From Chloroflexota bacterium (GTDB taxonomy: Bacteria; Chloroflexota; Dehalococcoidia; Lucifugimonadales; UBA3495), in NCBI GenBank assembly GCA_022561675.1, contig JADFQT010000125.1, forward strand, positions 1 through 7,477: 7,477 nt of DNA, given 5' to 3'. Shown here in pieces: positions 1 to 6,063 of the stretch; the stretch's first letter is position 1; each line of letters begins with the position of its first letter. Under the pieces are notes generated by a model, which saw only the letters and a program-made list of their open reading frames with translations, ran no database searches and was not told the DNA's origin. The position numbers were made by a program, and so were the translations under genes.

Positions 1-416
1 ACGGCAGGGTCGCCGGCCGCCCGGCCATCGACCTGGCTCTTGAGAAACGAGTTCAGGGACTTTGCCGCCGGGCCATCAAGGAAAACATCATCGCCTCGGC
101 CCACGACTGCTCCGATGGTGGGCTGGCTGTGGCCCTGGCCGAATCTTGCATTCAGGGAGCGGTGGGTTTCATAGGCGCGCTGGGCCGGTCCAAGAGATGG
201 GACGCGGCCCTTTTTGGCGAACGCCAGTCACGCATCGTGGTTTCCCTGTCGGCAGAGAACTGGACCGGCTTGGAGCGGCTGACCGCCCAAATGGGAGTAC
301 CTATCCAGGAGTTGGGGACCACCGGCGGCGACCGATTTCGCTTGGGTCGCCAGCTAGATTTGCCGCTGTCGGAAATCAGCGATGCCTGGAATCACGGCCT
401 GGAGCGGGCCTTGTGA
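1..416 (+). CDS. purL: Phosphoribosylformylglycinamidine synthase subunit PurL, C-terminal fragment
   Basis: This is the last 137 or so residues of PurL, cut by the left window edge; the reading frame is open from base 3 and ends at TGA 414-416. PurL makes formylglycinamidine ribonucleotide (FGAM) from FGAR, ATP and glutamine-derived ammonia, the fourth step of purine synthesis, in the cytoplasm. The visible segment carries the characteristic C-terminal AIRS-type motif SAHDCSDGGLAVALAE (bases about 90-137), which contributes to the second half of the ATP/FGAR-binding fold. After it come an LFGERQSR(I)VVS strand typical of this superfamily and a short divergent tail. The stop codon overlaps the GTG start of the next gene (GTGA), so the glycosyltransferase is probably translated by coupling to purL. 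Nothing suggests a broken gene apart from the window edge. The family assignment is confident; whether this is the small bacterial type (about 730-770 residues) cannot be seen. Confidence 0.93.
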   Translation, partial: GRVAGRPAIDLALEKRVQGLCRRAIKENIIASAHDCSDGGLAVALAESCIQGAVGFIGALGRSKRWDAALFGERQSRIVVSLSAENWTGLERLTAQMGVPIQELGTTGGDRFRLGRQLDLPLSEISDAWNHGLERAL

Positions 417-1633
417 GTAGCCCTCCCCTCCGTGTGCTGTTTTTGACTCCTTATTTCCGGCCCTACTTGGGCGGGATAGAGCGGGCCATTGAGCAACTGA
501 CCTTCCAGATCCAGCGGTCCCAGTCGGTCGAGGCCGTGGCGGTCCTGACCACCAAGTACTCCTTCCCCCGGGTACCTCAGCCGGACTGGGCCGACCGGGA
601 CACCACGCCCGAGGGCATAGCAATTTATCGGTTGGACGGGTTCCCGCGACGGTCAATCCCCCTGTACTCCTGTCCGCTGGTCTGGTTTTCCCCGTTCCAG
701 ATACGCCGGTACCTCCGGGAGTTCAATCCGAACGTGGTCCACTTCGTTGGGGACGGCTGGTTTTGGGGCCATTTCTGGAGCTGGTTCTGGTTCCGGCGGC
801 GGGCCGGGTTTATCTTCACCCCTTCTTACCACACCTTGCCTCTTTCCCGCTGGTGGCTGCGGCCGATTAACGGGTTCATTTGCAATGTGATGGACCAGGT
901 GGTCGCCCTGACCCGTCAGGAAACGGAACAGGTCGCTCGGGACTACTGGGTCCGCCCAAGCAGGCAAGCGGTCATCGGATGGGGGGCTTCCCCCCTGAAT
1001 AACCCCCAGCAGGCTGAGCTTGATACTGCCACGTCCGACAGCGGGAAGACAGCCTCCGAAGAGACGCCGGTCGACATCCTGTGCGTCGGGAGACTGGGTG
1101 AGCATAAAGGCCAGGGTTGGTTGCTGGAATCCTACCGCCAGGCCCGAGCCCGGTTTCATCGCCCGGCGCGTCTGATCCTGGTCGGGCGGGATGAAGGAGG
1201 GGAATCGGCGCTGCGGGAAGAGGTGCGGCAGTCCGGTCTGGAAGGGGAAGTGCTCTTTACCGGCGAGCTGGAGGATTCGGAGTTGGTGGACTGGTATGCC
1301 CGCGCCGATCTGTTCGCCCTGTTTTCCCGCTATGAGGCCTTCGGTCTGGTCTATTTCGAGGCCATGATCGCCGGCGTTCCGGTCCTGACCCATGACGTGG
1401 GAGCCAACCGGGAGCTGCTGACCAGGGGAGCCGTGGTGGTACCGCCCTTCGACCGGCCAGCGGCCGTCGAGGAGTTGGTGCGGCTGGTCAACGATGCTGA
1501 TTACCGAAGGAGCCTGGGCCAGGAGGGTAAAGGGTATGCCCTGGAGGAATTCACCTGGTCCGCTGTGGCCGATAAATATCTGGCAGTTTACCAAACCGCC
1601 ACGATGGATAAGAGTCGAGGTAAGAACAATTGA
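413..1633 (+). CDS. GT4-family (GT-B fold) glycosyltransferase
   Basis: This 406-residue protein transfers a sugar from a nucleotide-sugar donor with retention of configuration; donor and acceptor cannot be read from the sequence. The N-terminal Rossmann domain begins with VLFLTPYFRPYLGGIER (residues 8-24), whose GG loop is typical of GT4 acceptor domains. An interdomain stretch at about 195-220 is poor in motifs. The donor domain starts at VDILCVGRLGEHKG (220-233; the basic residue is K232), continues with RLILVGRD (253-260), and holds the diagnostic E-x7-E motif, E308 and E316 in EAFGLVYFEAM. The middle (113-133) is unusually rich in Trp and Phe, suggesting membrane contact or a hydrophobic acceptor. 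There is no signal peptide. The GTG at 413 is chosen because GGAG at 401-404 lies 8 bases upstream and the start overlaps the purL stop; the open frame upstream is only a shadow of purL. The TGA at 1631-1633 overlaps the TTG start of the glycosidase, so the two are probably coupled. Confidence 0.9.
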   Translation: MSSPPLRVLFLTPYFRPYLGGIERAIEQLTFQIQRSQSVEAVAVLTTKYSFPRVPQPDWADRDTTPEGIAIYRLDGFPRRSIPLYSCPLVWFSPFQIRRYLREFNPNVVHFVGDGWFWGHFWSWFWFRRRAGFIFTPSYHTLPLSRWWLRPINGFICNVMDQVVALTRQETEQVARDYWVRPSRQAVIGWGASPLNNPQQAELDTATSDSGKTASEETPVDILCVGRLGEHKGQGWLLESYRQARARFHRPARLILVGRDEGGESALREEVRQSGLEGEVLFTGELEDSELVDWYARADLFALFSRYEAFGLVYFEAMIAGVPVLTHDVGANRELLTRGAVVVPPFDRPAAVEELVRLVNDADYRRSLGQEGKGYALEEFTWSAVADKYLAVYQTATMDKSRGKNN

Positions 1634-2859
1634 ATCGCGAAGAGCTGGAGGCCGGGGCCCGCAATATTCTGTTGTCCAATCTCAGGAAGGGGGTCGCCGA
1701 CTGGAATGGCAAGGAGTTCAGTTTTGTCGTTCCCTCGCTTCGTGGCTACCCCTTTCAGTGGTTTTGGGATTCCTGTTTCCACGCCATCGCCCTGACCCAC
1801 CTGGACCTGGAGCAGGCCAAAGCGGAGCTGACCACCCTGATGAGTGCGGCTCTGCCTGATGGGTTCATTCCTCACATCATATTCTGGGAAATGGAGAAAC
1901 AGCCCGATTTCCTCAGCCGCAACATTGTGGGAATGACCTCGCCCAACTACAGCTCGACCATTCAACCGCCCATTTTGGCCTACGCGGTGGAGCGGGTGTA
2001 TCGGGCCACCGGCGATGAGAATTTCAAGCAGGCGGCTCTGCCGGTTTTGACGGCCTTCTATCGCTGGTTGCGAGTAAATCGGGACCCGGACGATGACGGT
2101 CTCATTGCGGTGATACAGCCCGAGGAAGCCGGAACCGACTGCTCACCCAAGTATGACCGGGTCTTGGGATTGGAGGAGCTGAGCAACCGGGGTTTCATAG
2201 CCGCGCTCAAGAAGGTGTATGAGGCCTACGAACCCCTGCGTGGCGACGACCTGGCGATTCTGGCGGCGGACATATTTCACGTCGAGGATGTGCTGGTCAA
2301 CTCCATCTATGCCTTCAGCCTGCGGGCTTTGGCCAGGCTGCTGGGGGATTCCCCGGAGGCTGCCGAGTTCCATAGAGAGGCCGAAAGGACCCGGGACGCT
2401 CTGGTGGCCAAGTGCTGGGATGAAGCAGCCGGCGCCTTCTTCGACCTTTCCGGTGTCGCCGAAACCCCGGTCAAAGTGGTTACCATCAGCTCATTGATGC
2501 CGCTCATTCTAGATGACCTGCCCCGACCGATAGTAGAACGACTGGTGGAGCGATGGGTAATGTCAGAAAAGGATTTCTGGCTACCCTACCCGCTGCCTTC
2601 CGTGCCGGCTTCCGACCCCAAGTTCATGCCCGGCAACCCCCAGGGCTTTATCTGGCGGGGTCCCAGTTGGATCAACACCAACTGGTTCCTATCCCACGGC
2701 TTGAGAGGCCACGGCTATGTTGAATTGGCTGATACCATAGTAGCCAAGAGCCATGAAGCCATCGAGAAATCCGGGTACCGGGAGTATTACCACCCATACA
2801 CCGGGGAAGGTCTGGGGGCCAGGGATTTCGGGTGGTCGACGCTGATTCTAGATTTTTGA
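1630..2859 (+). CDS. MGH1-like / GH63-related glycoside hydrolase ((alpha/alpha)6 barrel)
   Basis: This 409-residue enzyme resembles the mannosylglycerate/glucosylglycerate hydrolase branch of clan GH-G-like (alpha/alpha)6 glycosidases (GH63 and relatives), at about the usual length of roughly 400-450. Visible landmarks are FQWFWDSCFHAIAL (residues 42-55, substrate-pocket W47-D48), SSTIQPPILAYAVERVY (108-124), EEAGTDCSPKYD (165-176), WRGPSWINTNWFL (342-354) and REYYHPYTGEGLGARDFGWS (384-403). By family analogy D170 is the likely general acid and E385 the likely base. It has no signal peptide, so it is probably cytoplasmic and acts on a small glycoside or an oligosaccharide rather than an external polymer. 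The TTG start at 1630 is supported by GAGGT at 1617-1621, 8 bases upstream, and by the 4-base overlap with the glycosyltransferase stop. Pairing with a GT4 enzyme suggests making and recycling of one glycoside, for instance a compatible solute; that is inference. A glycogen-debranching-like or trehalase-like activity is the main alternative. Confidence 0.85.
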   Translation: MNREELEAGARNILLSNLRKGVADWNGKEFSFVVPSLRGYPFQWFWDSCFHAIALTHLDLEQAKAELTTLMSAALPDGFIPHIIFWEMEKQPDFLSRNIVGMTSPNYSSTIQPPILAYAVERVYRATGDENFKQAALPVLTAFYRWLRVNRDPDDDGLIAVIQPEEAGTDCSPKYDRVLGLEELSNRGFIAALKKVYEAYEPLRGDDLAILAADIFHVEDVLVNSIYAFSLRALARLLGDSPEAAEFHREAERTRDALVAKCWDEAAGAFFDLSGVAETPVKVVTISSLMPLILDDLPRPIVERLVERWVMSEKDFWLPYPLPSVPASDPKFMPGNPQGFIWRGPSWINTNWFLSHGLRGHGYVELADTIVAKSHEAIEKSGYREYYHPYTGEGLGARDFGWSTLILDF

Positions 2860-2893
2860 GCGGCGGGGTGTAAGGGGATAATCCGGGAAGGAA

Positions 2894-4537
2894 TCAGGAG
2901 CGGGAGAAAAACCTTAGCACCTTACCCAAACCGGTAGAGGAGTCTGCCGCCTCCAGTTCCGTGGGGATTTGGGATTCCCCTTCCGCCGACTCCATAGGGG
3001 GCAGAGATGGGGGATTGGCTTCGCTGACTGCTGCAGGCGCTGAGGGTTCAGGCCCGGACTCGGGAGACTCTGCGTGGCTCTGCAAGACCTTTACCACCAG
3101 CGGATGATTCCGGTCCAGGTTAAAGGTGCGGCGCCGCCGGCTGCGGCCGGTGACTTCATCCTGACCGGTGTGCCAACCCCGCTGGAACACGCCAGCGTCG
3201 CTCAGGCTTCGGATCAGGCGGGTGATGTAAATTCGGGAATGCATCTCCCCCCAACGCTGGGTGATTTCCTCGCTTTCCGCCTCCAGCCCACCGCTCAAAG
3301 CCTGACAAACTTCCCCTACCAGGAAGTTGAAAGCCACGTGGCTAATGCCTTCCCGGTGTTCCAGGTTGTCGGCCATGACGATCAAATCGGCCACCCGCCG
3401 TCCGTCCAGCCCGTCTCCCGGCCCTTCCGGTAGCTGGACCTCTGACAGTTCCTCAGCCAGCAGGGGTGCCAGGTCTGGCTGGTCGCTGCGAGTGGTGTGT
3501 TGCTCCACGGGTTTGGCTAGGCGTCCCGCCTGACCCTTGCGCCCCCTTCTTGGCGGGTCCTGGGGTTCGGCAGTCTGGGGCGACTCCGCCAGCGCTAAAC
3601 CGGCCCCGTTGGTGACCATGCCGGCTACCTCTCCGGAGGCGGGCGTGGCCGAGGGAGTCTCCACCCCGTGTTCCTGGGGATCGGGCTCGTTGGCCATCAG
3701 CACCCAGTCCACCAGTCCCACGGTGACCAGTTTTATGTTGCCTTCCTGAGCCACTCGCTGCATTAGTTTTTTGAATCCCGAGTAGCCCAGCTTCTTTTCG
3801 TCGAAGCCAGGAATTTGGCGCGTTACCCGCTGCTTCAAGGACGTGAGCAAGGGCATACGGCCGGCCTGACGCTCGGCCCGGACGATATCCTCGATGATGC
3901 CAATGGCGTCGGAAAGCTGTTGCCGCCCGGTGATTGTGGTCCGTCCATTGCCCCGCTCGCCGACGGGGGTGGATGGGAACAGTTCCGGTGGGGTAACCGG
4001 ATCCACGTCCATATCGTATAGGATCAATCCGTCCACCTGGTCGGCCAGACGGCGGGAGGTGCTCCAGGAAACCCCGATTATGATTACCTTCTTGCCCATA
4101 GCCCGGAGGGTGTTGATGACGTGGATAAAGTCCGAGTCGCCGGAAACCAGCACGTAGGTGCCGATGTTGGAGTAGGAGTGGGCGCACTCTATGCAGTCGG
4201 CGGTCATTTTTACGTCGACGCTGTTCTTTATCCGCGCAGTGCGGTGGGAGTCGATGGCGCCGACCGGGGGCAGGCGGGTTGGGACGTAAACCGGCTCAAT
4301 GCCCGCCGCATACAGGGCCGGTGGGTCGTTGGTGAACTGACTGGCCCCCCGCAGTTCCGGGGCCCGGCTTACCCAGTCGGCGTATGCCTTGGCCACCACA
4401 ACACGTCCGTGGTTGCCAACTTCTTCTTTGAGGGCGGATACGTTAGGGGTTCGGTGACCCGAAGCGAGGCTGATCTTGAAGTTTTCCCAATCGATGAAAA
4501 GGGCGACGTCGTCGCCGGAGGAGGATGTTCCGTTCAT
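2894..4537 (-). CDS. NYN-domain (LabA/DUF88-like) putative ribonuclease with LOTUS/OST-HTH-like domain
   Basis: This 547-residue protein (from the ATG at 4537) has several modules. Residues about 9-180 form a NYN domain, the PIN-like nuclease fold. Acidic residues sit in VALFIDWENF (D16), NSVDVKMTADC (D108) and YVLVSGDSDF (D134, D136), followed by a KKVIIIG strand; this is the usual metal-binding set, so RNase activity is likely. Residues about 206-283 (from QLSDAIGIIEDIV to VDWVLMANE) resemble an OST-HTH/LOTUS RNA-binding domain. A Pro/Ser/Gln-rich linker (284-370) leads to a second alpha-helical, winged-helix-like segment (about 375-488) ending in a basic RSRRRR stretch. A disordered acidic tail ends in VLRFFSRS. 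A TTG at 4579 would add 14 residues and has GAGG 7 bases upstream, but it lies inside the predicted -10 element, so ATG 4537 is preferred. It converges with the glycosidase, 34 bases apart. Its RNA target is unknown. Confidence 0.85.
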   Translation of the reverse strand: MNGTSSSGDDVALFIDWENFKISLASGHRTPNVSALKEEVGNHGRVVVAKAYADWVSRAPELRGASQFTNDPPALYAAGIEPVYVPTRLPPVGAIDSHRTARIKNSVDVKMTADCIECAHSYSNIGTYVLVSGDSDFIHVINTLRAMGKKVIIIGVSWSTSRRLADQVDGLILYDMDVDPVTPPELFPSTPVGERGNGRTTITGRQQLSDAIGIIEDIVRAERQAGRMPLLTSLKQRVTRQIPGFDEKKLGYSGFKKLMQRVAQEGNIKLVTVGLVDWVLMANEPDPQEHGVETPSATPASGEVAGMVTNGAGLALAESPQTAEPQDPPRRGRKGQAGRLAKPVEQHTTRSDQPDLAPLLAEELSEVQLPEGPGDGLDGRRVADLIVMADNLEHREGISHVAFNFLVGEVCQALSGGLEAESEEITQRWGEMHSRIYITRLIRSLSDAGVFQRGWHTGQDEVTGRSRRRRTFNLDRNHPLVVKVLQSHAESPESGPEPSAPAAVSEANPPSLPPMESAEGESQIPTELEAADSSTGLGKVLRFFSRS

Positions 4538-4578
4538 GTTGCTATAAAATCCAGTCCCACGTCTGGGGGTATAGCTCA

Positions 4579-4607
4579 AGTGTAAGCCTCGGCCCAGGTA
4601 GAGTCAA
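4579..4607 (-). promoter_or_regulatory. Predicted sigma70-type promoter of the NYN gene
   Basis: On the minus strand the -35 element is TTGACT (4607-4602) and the -10 element is TACACT (4584-4579), with an exact 17-base spacer. That gives 5 of 6 and 4 of 6 matches to consensus. Transcription would start near 4572, giving a leader of about 35 bases before the ATG at 4537. The leader contains a small hairpin, CCCA-4-TGGG (4567-4556). Because the -10 element overlaps the TTG at 4579, that codon would not be in the mRNA made from this promoter. Transcription reading through from the small gene at 4723-4881 would still include it. Confidence 0.55.
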
Positions 4608-4722
4608 GGCAGGGACGCTCCGGCCCGTTGGCCCAATTTCACCGTCCGCCGAAAGACCCGACAACGAGGAGAAGCCGAAGTCTCTCAAGCTGTTGCGGAA
4701 GCCTATGACAAGGGCAACCCCT

Positions 4723-4881
4723 CTACCAACTATCCAACAGCCGCCTCGCCTGCTCCTCCCGCACCTCTCTAATCGCTTCCTGAAATGACGGAAGCTCCGA
4801 GAGTTTGGTGGTCGCATCTTCCAACGCATCCAGAAGCTCTTGCAAGGCTTCAACTACCTGCTTTAATTCTTCGTCGTTCAA
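4723..4881 (-). CDS. Small helical hypothetical protein (52 aa)
   Basis: I do not recognise this protein. It starts at a TTG (4881-4879) preceded by a near-perfect Shine-Dalgarno site, AGGAGG, with 6 bases between, and ends at TAG 4723. The product is charged and almost entirely helix-forming: NDEELKQVVEALQELLDALE at residues 2-21 has leucine/valine spacing consistent with an amphipathic helix or coiled coil. A break at P31 is followed by a second charged helix (33-50) ending in LLDSW. There is no membrane segment, signal peptide or Cys/His cluster. The frame is open further upstream to 5094, but that part lacks a ribosome site and overlaps the divergent control region and the response-regulator start, so it is treated as non-coding. 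It lies between the divergent response regulator and the NYN gene. It may be a small partner protein or an antitoxin-like or regulatory peptide; no function can be assigned. Confidence 0.6.
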   Translation of the reverse strand: MNDEELKQVVEALQELLDALEDATTKLSELPSFQEAIREVREEQARRLLDSW

Positions 4882-5084
4882 TCGATTCCTCCTGTTCGCA
4901 CTACTTATTTTCCAACACAGATACGGAAGGTACAAGGTATAAAAGGTAATTATTGGGTTAACGTTAGCGTCGTAATTCAGACGGGCGTTCACGGTCCGGT
5001 GACGCATATCGTGCCGTAAATTGACCCGTTCCATAACCCGCGTCCAGTAACATTGAGACAGAAGATGTATTTGGGGAGTTGAAT
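4882..5084. promoter_or_regulatory. Divergent control region between the 52-aa gene and the response regulator
   Basis: This region of about 200 bases is more AT-rich than its neighbours. It lies between the start of the small minus-strand gene and the start of the response regulator, so both promoters should be here. It holds three AAGGTA direct repeats (4927-4932, 4934-4939, 4943-4948) and the 8-base palindrome TAACGTTA (4959-4966). It also holds an imperfect dyad around 4985-5005: TCAC/GTGA arms extended by GCG/CGC with one bulged T. A TTGACC at 5021-5026 resembles a -35 box, but the nearest plausible -10 (TAACAT, 5048-5053) is 21 bases away, so I do not call a definite promoter. OmpR-family regulators usually bind direct repeats, so autoregulation by the adjacent regulator is a reasonable inference. 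Confidence 0.4.
4927..4948. repeat. Triple AAGGTA direct repeat (TACCTT on the minus strand)
   Basis: Three exact copies of AAGGTA start at 4927, 4934 and 4943, that is 7 and 9 bases apart, within 22 bases of the divergent control region. The last copy ends 66 bases upstream of the 52-aa gene's start codon. They could be binding sites for the neighbouring response regulator or another DNA-binding protein. The spacing is not the 10-11 base repeat classic for PhoB boxes, so the role is uncertain. Confidence 0.4.
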
Positions 5085-5780
5085 GTGCGGGCACTGATAA
5101 TTGACAACGACGCGGAAGTAGCGGAGGCGGTCGGCCTGACCTTTGGGATATCCTGGCCGGATTCCGAGACCATTTCCGCTTCCAGTGGTGATTCGGGAAT
5201 ATATTTGGCTGGTTCGGAGTGGCCCAGCTTGGTGATTCTGGAAATTGACCTGCCCGATATGGACGGCTTTACCATTTGCAAAGAGATCCGTCGATTTTCC
5301 GACGTGCCAATAATTATGCTGACCGAGCGGAGCAAAGAGGGCGATATCGTACGGGGACTGCAGGTTGGCGCCGACGATTACATCATCAAGCCCCTGCGTG
5401 GGCTGGTATTTATGGCCAAGGTTAAGGCTGTCCTGCGGCGGGCCGAACCGACCCCCACTGTTGTCGGCAGCCAGGTCATTGAATTCGGCGACCTGAGGGT
5501 AGACTTTGCGGCCGCTGCGGTTTACGTGGGGGAGCACCGAATCAGTCTCACGCCAACTGAATACCGGCTGCTTTGCCAATTGTTAAAGAGCGCGGGCAAG
5601 GTGGTTCCCAGCCGCACCTTGCTGGGCCAGGTCTGGGGTCGGGATTACCTGGATGAGAGCCGTTACCTTAAGGTTCACATCAAGCATCTGCGCAACAAGT
5701 TGGGAGACGACCCGGCCGCTCCCAAGTACATATTTACTGAGCGGAACGTCGGTTACGGCTTCGTCAACTCAAAAATTTAG
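5085..5780 (+). CDS. OmpR/PhoB-family response regulator with degenerate receiver
   Basis: This 231-residue DNA-binding regulator has an N-terminal receiver (residues about 2-118) and a C-terminal OmpR-type winged helix (about 130-228). Hallmarks of the second domain are LTPTEYRLLCQLL (155-167), VVPSRTLLGQVWG (173-185), the recognition helix YLKVHIKHLRNKLG (194-207) and the wing RNVGYGFV. The receiver keeps T80 (IIMLT), K102 (IIKP) and the aromatic Y99. The phospho-acceptor Asp is Glu, however (E53 in LVILEIDLPDMDG), and the second acidic-pocket residue is Asn (D7-N8-D9 in LIIDNDAEV). Normal Asp phosphorylation is therefore unlikely, and Glu may mimic the active state. The start is set at GTG 5085 because GGGGAG (5073-5078) lies 6 bases upstream; an in-frame TTG at 5079 would abut that site. 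No histidine kinase is present in the window. The gene is divergent from the 52-aa gene and convergent with the gene at 6064-6351. Confidence 0.92.
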   Translation: MRALIIDNDAEVAEAVGLTFGISWPDSETISASSGDSGIYLAGSEWPSLVILEIDLPDMDGFTICKEIRRFSDVPIIMLTERSKEGDIVRGLQVGADDYIIKPLRGLVFMAKVKAVLRRAEPTPTVVGSQVIEFGDLRVDFAAAAVYVGEHRISLTPTEYRLLCQLLKSAGKVVPSRTLLGQVWGRDYLDESRYLKVHIKHLRNKLGDDPAAPKYIFTERNVGYGFVNSKI

Positions 5781-6063
5781 GCCAGCGGCCAATCCTGGTA
5801 CAACCATCTCTCCACCGACTGATCCTAACTAACGGCGAAGCCTAGCAGCCTTCTTGTCCGTTGCTGGGCCAGCAACCTCATTGTCGGCTGAAAATTACCG
5901 GGCGACCCCGAGGACAATGTCCAAGCCGCATCATCTAACTAGTGAAGCCCCGCCTACCTGAAGAATTGACTCCCCCAGGTATACCCGGTCGGCGCCCCAT
6001 CTCGGCTCCCGACACGGACTGTATCAAGCTACCAGAGGGCGTTGTATCCAACCACGGGCTCTA
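5781..6063. other. Convergent non-coding gap with small inverted repeats
   Basis: I see no gene in these 283 bases, which separate the stop codons of the response regulator and the 95-aa gene. They contain a perfect 7-bp stem with a 3-base loop, GTTGCTG-GGC-CAGCAAC (5860-5876). They also contain a 7-bp inverted pair, CATTGTC (5879-5885) with GACAATG (5913-5919), which competes with a small hairpin GGAC-AAT-GTCC (5912-5922). None is followed by a T-run on either strand, so a classical intrinsic terminator cannot be claimed. A Rho-dependent or hairpin-only end of both transcripts is possible. Confidence 0.4.

Noticed and set aside
62..412. Upstream in-frame extension of the GT4 gene (longest open frame starts at 62)
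   Set aside because: This stretch is the wrong-frame shadow of purL, whose C-terminal motif SAHDCSDGG is clear in frame 3. The GT4 fold begins just after GTG 413, which has its own ribosome site.
653..1594. Long minus-strand open frame (about 313 codons) opposite the GT4 gene
   Set aside because: It is antisense to a gene with clear GT4 motifs. The translation has no recognisable domain and a Pro/Gly/Gln-rich composition typical of a shadow frame in GC-rich DNA.
2860..2893. Terminator between the convergent glycosidase and NYN genes
   Set aside because: I looked for a GC stem with a T-run on either strand in the 34-base gap and found only a 4-bp GGAT/ATCC pairing, too weak to call.
3453..4187. 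Minus-strand open frame of about 244 codons within the NYN gene
   Set aside because: It is an offset frame of the NYN gene, rich in Arg/Gly/His, with no domain and no ribosome site.
4121..4585. Plus-strand open frame opposite the NYN N-terminus
   Set aside because: The Gly/Val-rich translation is the antisense image of the NYN domain; no start signal or family resemblance is visible.
5021..5053. TTGACC ... TAACAT as promoter of the response regulator
   Set aside because: The spacer is 21 bases, too long for a normal sigma70 promoter; noted in the control region but not called.
4882..5094. N-terminal extension of the 52-aa gene to 5094
   Set aside because: The extra residues are not helical like the rest, have no ribosome site, and overlap the repeats and the start of the divergent regulator.
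4989..5579. Minus-strand open frame (about 196 codons) antisense to the response regulator
   Set aside because: It overlaps the conserved receiver and winged-helix coding sequence and shows no domain of its own; the regulator explains the conservation.
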